64,000 bases of DNA. It comes from Margaritispora aquatica. Its lineage: Eukaryota > Ascomycota > Leotiomycetes > Helotiales > Discinellaceae. The notes below the pieces were generated by a model. It had not been told where the DNA came from, did not search any database, and saw only the letters and a list, made by a program, of their open reading frames with translations. Position 1 is the first letter of the stretch, and each line of letters starts with the position of its first letter. Location: the NCBI GenBank assembly GCA_007644065.1, contig VJWN01000001.1:3114340-3178339 (forward strand). The letters are read 5' to 3'. This document shows, piece by piece, positions 57,097-64,000 of this stretch. The position numbers were made by a program, and so were the translations under genes.

Positions 57097-59707
57097 GGTA
57101 AGGAAACATAGGCGTCCCTATAGAGGGTGGAGGGTGGTGGAGGGTGGGCAAGAGAAAGAAACAAAACAAAGAGGGTGGTCTAGTATGAAATACAAAACAC
57201 GGAAAGCCGGTTTCGATTTTGATGGGGGTTGCAACGTTCAAGGCATTAAAAGGTGGAGGTTCGTTCAACCTTATCCAAGTTGGACAAACGTTCGTCCACA
57301 AAGGGTAATCCGCATGGCTAGAGTATAGTACCAGTACCAGTACCAGAAGAGTATTGCGTGGTCGGATAGGTGCATACACCTCCCTCCCACCTTACTTACG
57401 ACAACAACAAGAATAAATAAATAAATAAATAATGGGTAGGTTTGTCAAATAAGGTATACGGAGGTAACCTATTGGGGACATAGAGATACCCAAGATTAGA
57501 GAATCCCGTCAGTATCCAGTCAGTACCCAGCTCTATATTCCCTGTTCCCCATTCTCTAATCAGCATCCTAGCTTAGGTGGGCTGTTGAACCTGTTGTGGT
57601 TGTCGGATTGTCAGGTTGTGATCGTGTTTGTGAACTGGTGTGTCGGTTGTCTTTCAACGCTCCAACGATTTTCCAGCTGTACCTTATTAGCCATGATTAG
57701 CCACCCGCATATTAAAAAAGTACAAAGACCAATCACAGCATAAGCTGTATCGTGTCAATAGCCTCAAATCTCTTTGCCCCCTTGCACTTGTTGTCAAATT
57801 ATGGTTAGAGCAAGGATACTTGTCCAGCCTATCTTTCAGCTGCCACCTTCGAGATTGTGAAGTTTGACAACATGCTGGAACATAGCTTTGCCAAGCGACG
57901 ACCGATGATAAGATCAAAAGAAGCATTTGCAGGTAAATATTTGTCCAGCCATGTCCAGCCATGTCGGCTCTATCTCACTGATGCATGCATGAAACATATA
58001 AACTTCTTGTTCTTGCTGGAAAAGGGATATTTGGCGGTTCTTCCATTTGTCCATTGGAAGACGATGTTCTTCTTGATCGTCATCCCGGCGACAACTTTCT
58101 TACTGGAAAGGTTCATGTTTGTTGTCAAAGCTTGGCAAATAGTATGTTTCTCTTCTGCGACGATCTGTCTCGATGTCTGTGCAGTGGTTGGACTGTTCGG
58201 TTTGTGCTTCAGTAAGGATATAACTCGGTCAAGCTGCTATGCAGTACCTGCGTCGAGAAGGTCTGGGTCGGAATGCTTGTTGGTTGATTGCCTGCCGACG
58301 ACTTGCATACTGTATGTACATCGTATCAGTGTCTCGAAAAAACCGGGAAATTGGAAATACGAAAGCTGAGCTTGAGAAAGGGGGATGTCTTCGAACTCGA
58401 GATATTGCAGCACAATCAATGCATAGGTGTTGAAATAAGTAATAAGGTTTGAATGTTGTCGAGGCCCTGATCGAGATACATACGATGTCTGAGTTTCTGT
58501 TAACTCCTTGCTGGCGTACCTTACTCGGTGTGCAGCACGGGTCGTTCTGAGACCCTTTAGCCCATCTGACTTCTGAGATATCGGAACTTTGTCGTTTGTA
58601 TACTTCTTGACGAAAATGATACGTACCATGGAAGACTTTACTCGAGTCAAACGTGGTGCAAACAGTATCGCCTGGCAGAGAGGTTGTGTCCAAAAGGCGA
58701 AGGATGAGAAGGGTACCTGCAGGAGAGAGCGCCGGTCCAACATCAACGAACTCGTGCTGACTACCTAATTTTATCAAATCGAACGACAGAACGGAGAATG
58801 CAATGTAGGGATTTAATCGTGCGTCGTTTGTTTGAATAAGGAAAATGCAAGTTGGACACAAGTCCTAAATCGGAAATCGATCACATGATGTAATCCTAGA
58901 AACTGAAGGGATGCGACAGGACCAATGTCAATATATCTAGCATATGTAGCAGTCCAAAAGCTAACGCCCAGCACAAAGCTAAATATTTCGTCATTGGAAC
59001 TGACTAAACTTCTGTTGATACAAAACCTACACACATGGTTATTTGGGGCACAGCCGAAAATGCGGAAATTTCGAAAAATTATACAACCCCCACTACTTCT
59101 ATAATGATTGCTCAACAGTATTCATATGATATCTTAAGATAGAAACTCAATATTAAAGAGAATGGTTAAGTTTTTACTGTGGGTATTGGAAAACTTTAAA
59201 ATAAGAGGATTGAGCAAACAACCAACAAGAATACTCTCCATAAATGGAAATTCTGGCATATGTTTTTTTGTATATCAATGATTTCATACATATGAATACT
59301 TCACGTTCTCAATCTTTCTTCTACTCAATAGTTTTTCTATTGTCATTGACGTTTGTTGACAAATATCGTTGAAGGATGGTAGTGCTAATCTGACCAAATT
59401 GAAATATGCAAAATGTCTTCTCCCACCTCTCCGAAACTAACCACTCCACAACCTGGAAGTTCCCACTCACCACTCAAGCACCTAAAATGCCATGCATCCC
59501 AGCCGACGAACGAGCTCGGCTCGGCAACCAGACCATGCAGCAGCAAACCGAAGCCCCTGCAGCCCTCCCCACCCACCACATCCACACCACCCCACAATAT
59601 CAGGAAAAATTCAATTCTCAAATTTCCCACCTGCTATCAACTAGAACCCTTCATATTGTCCATTCTCGAAGTCATCTACATCCAATGAGATACAACAACA
59701 GTACCCA

Positions 59708-59789
59708 GCGCCTGTGGTTTAGTGGTAAAATCCATCGTTGCCATAAAGCACTCAATCAAATGAGTCTGATTCGATTTCCGGCGGGCGCA
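59708..59789 (+). tRNA. Decayed tRNA-Gly(GCC)-like gene
   Basis: The acceptor stem GCGCCTG pairs fully with CGGGCGC (one G-U) with discriminator A. GTGGTTTAGTGGTAAAAT is a clear D-arm/A box, and CATCG-TTGCCA matches the 5' half of a tRNA-Gly(GCC) anticodon arm. The 3' half does not restore a CGATG strand: only three of five pairs form even allowing a 13-nt intron. The T-arm has loop TTCGATT but a mispaired stem. The 82-nt length is about 10 nt over a normal tRNA-Gly. I read it as a pseudogene or tRNA-derived relic, though a functional intron-bearing gene cannot be excluded. Confidence 0.5.
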
Positions 59790-60623
59790 GCATTACTAGG
59801 CTAGTCTCAGCGTCTCGAGAACATCGCTGGTTGATATATTTTGTTGGTTGTTGAAATAGTTGAGAATTTTTTTTATCCTTGAAGCTAAGCGAGAAGGGGT
59901 TGTCTGGCCAAATAACTTATTTTTTAAAGGTTGGTCAGATCATATTAACTCTTAGCTGTACAATAGAAGTGTTTTGAAGGCTTGTTGAAAGCGTGGTTGT
60001 TGGTTTGGTTGTCTTGGTTGTTGGTTGTTCTCCTATATCTCTCCAAACGGTAAGCGAGCCGATGAACAACGTCTATATATTCCAACTCAAACGGTCAATT
60101 CCACAAGTTATGCATACATACGTACACACACATACAAGCGTTCAGTAAGTTGGTTTATAAATGCTTAAAGGTATTATTTCTGGAAACAAATAAAAAGTAG
60201 CTTTACATTTACATACTGACTTTCTTTGTCCAGCCCTATCAAACACAGTGTAGCACTCGATGTATCTCAAATTAGACTGTTTTTCTTTTGGAAACGATCC
60301 ATTCCTAAATTCATAAAGTGTAGTAATACGTTTGTTATGCTTGGATAATGTGCATATGCTATTGCTATCTAAATCAGAAGCGAACATACCACAACCTCCT
60401 TAGATGTAGCAATCAGAATGCACGACTAAGCCTAAAGTAGTTGAGGACGCCATGACAAGAGTAAGCTAAGCACAGTGACCGAATAATCAACCTAACTATC
60501 AAATTCACCTTCAACAAGGCTCTCAGTGACCAGGCTGTCAACAACCAAATGCAAAAACTGCGCCCTGTTTGAGCCTTGGCATACAGCTAAGCGACTCTGT
60601 GGGAGCCTTAGCTGAGATACCCT

Positions 60624-60637
60624 TATAAATATAAAGG
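60624..60637 (+). promoter_or_regulatory. TATA-like element
   Basis: TATAAATATAAAGG lies about 135 bp before the ATG of the 147-residue protein gene, a usual distance for a core promoter plus short leader. Confidence 0.5.
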
Positions 60638-60771
60638 CAATCCTACATCAATCCCTTTATCACCAAAAACCAAAATACCACCAATCAATCCTCCCTTCAC
60701 GCAGCTTTTCAAACAATTTCCTCTTCCTGAGAAAATAAAGCTAGCCCGATTCCAATTCCCAACTCGTCAAA

Positions 60772-61215
60772 ATGTCCACAAACCAATCTCAAGACGAAGC
60801 TCCCCCACCTCGAAAAAAGAGAGTCTCCATCTTCGCAAATCTCAAATCTGGGCTCTTCAAGCGCGCGATACCTGGTGGTAGGGTTGCTGATAATACTGTG
60901 AAGACTGAGGCGGATGGAGACGGAGACGGAGAGGTACCAGGTGTTCCGTCAGAGGAACATGAAGATAGCTGTTCATGTTCACAACCTCTACCAACGGAAT
61001 TGGCATCGGGGCATGATTCAGCTGCTGGGAAATCGGGAAGAGGACTAGGAGAGGCTGGTGTTGGAGTTGGAGTTGCTAGGGACCAGGAGACTCCTAGTTC
61101 GTCGGACGTGTGTGCTGCTCCGCCTGAGAAGATACCGTCAGTGATGAGGAACGACGATCTCAAAGCAACTTCAAAATCTGAAGCTGGGATGAAAACGCAT
61201 GAGAGTTCCCGATAG
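60772..61215 (+). CDS. Small disordered protein, 147 residues, unknown
   Basis: Single exon with a good start context (CAAAATGTCC) and a TATA-like element upstream. Residues 10-37 are basic (PPPRKKRVSIFANLKSGLFK). The middle is acidic/Gly-rich (EADGDGDGE), with a CSCSQ segment and a run of alternating Gly and Val (GVGVGV). There is no membrane segment, signal peptide or known domain. The basic head, with a Ser in RVSIF, could be a kinase or membrane-binding site, but that is speculation. The next locus on the same strand is the recombinase relic 500 bp away. Confidence 0.6.
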   Translation: MSTNQSQDEAPPPRKKRVSIFANLKSGLFKRAIPGGRVADNTVKTEADGDGDGEVPGVPSEEHEDSCSCSQPLPTELASGHDSAAGKSGRGLGEAGVGVGVARDQETPSSSDVCAAPPEKIPSVMRNDDLKATSKSEAGMKTHESSR

Positions 61216-61731
61216 TTGATTCATCTCGGTTGTCTGGGCTTGATAGCAGTCCAAGATGGAGTGAATTTGATGATATTGATCTTAAATGTTGGTTGAGGAA
61301 GCGAGGATGGAAAATATTACATGTACAGGAATCTCTGGTTCTCGAGTACTAGTTCAGCTAAATCGCATCTTATATCGGCTCTCGTAATGACTGAAAAGGC
61401 GACGAAATTATGGAGGGCAGAGGTTTAACTCATAGAGATTGCGACACGATGTTCTGTAGATTCTCCTTTCTCTCGATATTTTAATGAATTGCGGGGTCGG
61501 CGTGCCTCCCTCGTACCTTCCTTTCTTAAGCCATTTACACCACAATTCTCTTTCAATTCTCTAGTTTCGATTTTCACTTTCGAAAACCCTCCTACTTTAA
61601 TTCAAACATATACCCTTTCTCTCTACAGATCTTTCTCTCTGCAGACCTTCCTCTCTGCAGATCTTCCCCTTTGCAGACTTTCCTTCTGCAGACCTACTCT
61701 GAACAGGGCAATCCTTTCCCATTCTGCCAAC
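61216..61731. other. Upstream region of the recombinase relic
   Basis: No gene. The last 110 bp are pyrimidine-rich and hold a 16-bp tandem repeat array ending 31 bp before the ATG. Confidence 0.5.
61621..61700. repeat. 16-bp tandem repeat, five copies
   Basis: Five units in exact 16-bp register: CTCTACAGATCTTTCT, CTCTGCAGACCTTCCT, CTCTGCAGATCTTCCC, CTTTGCAGACTTTCCT, and TCTGCAGACCTACTCT (shifted by one base). The common core is TGCAGAYYTWCC, with a CTGCAG palindrome in three of the five. Confidence 0.9.
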
Positions 61732-63320
61732 ATGTCGAGAGCATTGGTCGGCCTCAAAATCCCCTCCGAAACCCAGTCAGTCAAAGCACACATTGAGCTA
61801 TGGGACAAGGTGCGAAGCCTTCGATCTCTTTACTGCCCTGTGCTCGACGGAGCGATACTAAAATTCCATAGGGCGAGAACGACGAAGGATTGGCTATTGA
61901 AGCAGAGGAGATCGCCAAATACGTATGAGAGCGTAAAGGTTTCCCTTGGGCATCTTTGAGCCATCAAGCACGACAAAATCGAACCGTGCGTTACCACAGA
62001 AGCATCATGACCCATATCCCACGGAAAAGTGGTTTGAGAGGATTGAATGTGGACCCCAATCGAGCCGACAATGCCAATGATCGCTTTTTGCTCCCATTGG
62101 AATACCAACCAGCAAGAGCCCCCTACAACACACGGTTATGATAATTTGACTAATTCTTTAGGTCCCCATATGCTTATGTCAGGTCTTTTGGGCCAAATAA
62201 GCCTAGGCTGAACACATTGTTCCAGGTTGTACGTTGTTCAAACACTGCTCAGATGCCCTTCATATATACTGACTAGGTGTACAGCGAGGCGCACTTTGGT
62301 ACTGGATTACTCAAAGAAACCTCGATCTGCCCATAGCTCCTCGTAGGAACGAATTCCTCAAGTCCACGAGTGAAGTCTTGCAAGAAATTAAAAAGAATGG
62401 AGGCTTCGATCGCACCCCAACCGTGAAAGCATATATGGGAAAGTCAGAATTAAAGGAGCTCCTGGAATACGATGTATGTGCTTTGTAGATATTAGCGCTG
62501 TTATTTTACTGACTTGTTAGTTTTCTCAAACGAAAAGTATCGAGGTTCATGAACAACACGCTGTTGCGTGGCTCTTGGGCCACCTATCTGGAGTTCGTCC
62601 CGGATCATTATGCCCTGGTCGTGGTCATACTCATATGCTGACCTAGGGGGATATCAAAATCTCTCGCAAGCTGTCCTCGAAGGGAAACTTCAATGGAGGT
62701 TTTGTTGTAGAGCTGCATCCGGCGAATGTAAAGATGGATGCCGAGCAAAGTAATGATGATGCAGACCTGAATATCGATCTGATTTTCAGTTCTCCAAAGC
62801 ACAACATCAACTTATCGCTCCCACATCGCCTTTTGGTAATCCTACTTCGGCGGGGCTATCTCAAAAATCATGCAACATTGTCTTCTCTCATGGAAGGCCG
62901 AGAAAGCCAAATCGCTATAAAACCTGAAGCCACTGAAATTCCAGTCTTCCTGGCTACAAAAGCGCGAGGCTTGCACTTGGCTAACAATGTCGCAAATCCA
63001 TATAGTTTCACCGAGTATTTGTCTCTGCGGGTGACGTGGATGGGTGGCCTGGCCATGTAACGTTCTATTCATGGCACCAACAATTTGCCACTACGATGGC
63101 ACGAGCAATTGGTGCAAATAGAACTCGTGCTGCTATCGTTCACGCTCCTAACTGCCGTACGCTCGAGAAGCATTACTTGAACAAAAACAAAGACCTGAAC
63201 TTGGTCAACATTCTCGTCGATGGCGAGAACGGAGAGGATATTCGTGCCATCGAAAACCAAACCTCACTTGTTCTTCGTCGTGTTGATCTTGTTTGCTGTT
63301 GTCAAGTCGAGGCTGGCTAA
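61732..63320 (+). pseudogene. Degraded fungal tyrosine recombinase
   Basis: Coding blocks follow one another with good short introns: 61732-61809 (ATG start), 61872-62141, about 62162-62225, 62285-62473 and 62521-63320. Protein-like sequence runs throughout (ALWYWITQRNLDLPIAPRR, then AWLLGHLSGVRPGSL). GVRPGSL fits the first catalytic Arg box of tyrosine recombinases such as fungal DUF3435/Crypton types. YSWHQQFATTMARAIG...RAAIVHAPN...LEKHYL fits the later Arg/His-Tyr box, though the usual Arg-Arg is replaced by WHQQ. Lesions: TGA 61926-61928 inside good coding sequence, TAG 62644-62646 where a Trp is expected (LT*GDIKI), and a one-base frameshift near 63028-63032. If TGA is spliced out, using GTATGA at 61923, the next exon also stops soon. 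So the gene is dead. The G-to-A change in the Trp codon is RIP-like. Confidence 0.65.
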
Positions 63321-63417
63321 ATTCGTCTTCGTCGAAGCTGAAAAATTAGCTATTACGTAAATATTTAAGTATTATAGTTATTGACAGAAAATTTACCCTG
63401 CCTCTTGTGATTCTAAA

Positions 63418-63513
63418 CTCTTTCAATGTATATAACATTTGTACACACTCCTTTTCAATGTGTATAATCTTTTATACACACTCCCTTCCAATGTGTATGA
63501 TATTTATATACAT
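63418..63513. repeat. Three tandem 30-33 bp hairpin repeats
   Basis: Units at 63418-63447, 63448-63480 and 63481-63513 share CTC, pyrimidines, CAATGTGTATAA-like sequence and TATACACA-like ends. The second unit contains a perfect inverted repeat GTGTATAA...TTATACAC with a 4-nt loop. The other two keep imperfect forms. The array lies between the recombinase relic and the next broken frame. Confidence 0.85.
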
Positions 63514-63571
63514 TCTGAGACATATTCTATCTAGCTGTATTTCTGTCTTCAACAGTTATGAATTTTCACAG

Positions 63572-63980
63572 CCTCAAATTCGTGAGAGAGTCCTTGTCGA
63601 ATATATCCAAGTCCAAAATCATGAGGATTTCCAAGCTGCTTTTACTAATGGGACCGTTTTTGCATACGAATTGATCAAACGCCAAATTAAGAGGTTCGCT
63701 CCTCGTGCGTTGATCGAGGAGGAAAAGGCTGGACAGGCTATCAAACAACGCATACGACCTCCGTAACGAACGAGCTTTTATAAAGAGAGTCAAAGAACAA
63801 GAAATACAAAATCAAGCTGCTACTGCCGATAAATCCGATGATAACGATGATGATGACGAAGAAGAAGAAGTCCTTGAAGATCGGCTTCTGATAGACGCTA
63901 ATTTCGAGGACTTAGTAGTTTTTACGCAAAATGCGGTTGTATTAGACGATGCCCCAAATAAGGCTTTTAGAATTAATTGA
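63572..63980 (+). pseudogene. Broken reading frame, unrecognised
   Basis: The plus strand reads PQIRERVLVEYIQVQNHEDF, then FAYELIKRQIKRFAPRALIEE, up to about 63722. It then continues in another frame as SNNAYDLRNERAFIKRVKEQE, an Asp/Glu run, and a stop at 63978-63980. The switch near 63722-63731 fits one extra base. A 3' splice site (TTTTCACAG) precedes 63572, so this may be a last exon, perhaps of the recombinase gene or of a separate passenger gene. I recognise no domain. Confidence 0.4.
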
Positions 63981-64000
63981 ACACGAGTCGTAAAAGCCTT
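63960..64000. terminator. 10-bp inverted repeat around the stop codon
   Basis: AAGGCTTTTA (63960-63969) pairs perfectly with TAAAAGCCTT (63991-64000), leaving a 21-nt loop that contains the TGA. It reaches the window edge. It may be a 3'-end structure or an element terminus; the 'terminator' type is only a placeholder. Confidence 0.3.

Larger units (their letters stand above)
57097..60771. other. Intergenic region with tRNA-like relic
   Basis: Holds the promoter of the 1140-residue protein (57.1-57.4 kb, with AATA tetramers at 57408-57433). Two frames overlap on opposite strands at 57857-58369 and 58229-58861 (170 and 210 codons), both without domains; at most one could be real. AT-rich from 59.1 to 60.4 kb. 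Confidence 0.45.

Noticed and set aside
58229..58861. 210-codon minus-strand frame
   Set aside because: Overlaps a 170-codon plus-strand frame. Neither has a domain, and length is near chance. Kept only as a note.
59406..59804. 132-codon frame upstream of and through the tRNA-like sequence
   Set aside because: Its last third is the tRNA-Gly-like DNA read as protein, and the rest is Pro/Thr/His-rich low complexity.
1..64000. CRISPR arrays, bacterial operons, riboswitches, rRNA
   Set aside because: None seen. The sequence is eukaryotic, and the only regular arrays are microsatellites and the repeats listed.

Overview
The window looks like nuclear DNA of a filamentous ascomycete (Pezizomycotina). 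The evidence is short introns (about 47-93 nt) with GT...CTAAC/CTGAC...AG signals, a HET-domain gene, a DUF3716-type cysteine motif, a fungal delta-type phospholipase C, Arp2/3 subunit 5, an intron-bearing tRNA-Ser(GCU), and a degraded fungal tyrosine recombinase. The long gene-poor stretches full of microsatellites would fit a Leotiomycete, but I cannot fix the class from sequence alone.

Layout. A six-exon RBR (RING-IBR-RING) ubiquitin ligase gene lies at 392-2336 (+). A 14 kb desert follows (2.3-16.7 kb), with pyrimidine-rich leaders, tandem repeats and one weak 119-codon ORF. Next are a single-exon phosphoinositide phospholipase C (16698-20057, +), tRNA-Ser(GCU) (21632-21741, -) and a two-exon GNAT acetyltransferase (22220-23339, -). 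From 23.7 to 25.8 kb is AT-rich sequence with eroded coding scraps and a tRNA-like, possibly SINE-derived element. Three minus-strand genes follow: an AsaB/CmcJ-like oxidoreductase (25892-26881), a DUF1771-Smr protein rebuilt from four exons (27891-28828), and a DUF3716-type cysteine-motif protein rebuilt from nine exons (29586-31033). A 944-residue HET-domain protein is at 33957-36791 (+). Near-identical 26-27 bp sequences lie on either side of it.

From 36.8 to 50.6 kb no gene is convincing. ARPC5 of the Arp2/3 complex (three exons, 50610-51635, +) comes next, then an 1140-residue disordered protein with three QRxxRL repeats (53674-57096, -), a decayed tRNA-Gly-like sequence (59708-59789) and a small disordered protein (60772-61215, +). 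The right edge (61.6-64.0 kb) holds remains of a tyrosine recombinase with premature stops and a frameshift, a 16-bp tandem repeat just upstream of its ATG, three 33-bp hairpin repeats, and a second broken reading frame that runs to the window end.

The genes do not form an obvious pathway or biosynthetic cluster. Housekeeping genes (PLC, ARPC5, tRNA-Ser, RBR, Smr) alternate with accessory material (HET, DUF3716, AsaB-like, recombinase relic). The candidate for a less-described system is the right-edge recombinase locus with its structured repeats. Exon boundaries were inferred by eye from splice signals and frame continuity, not from transcripts.
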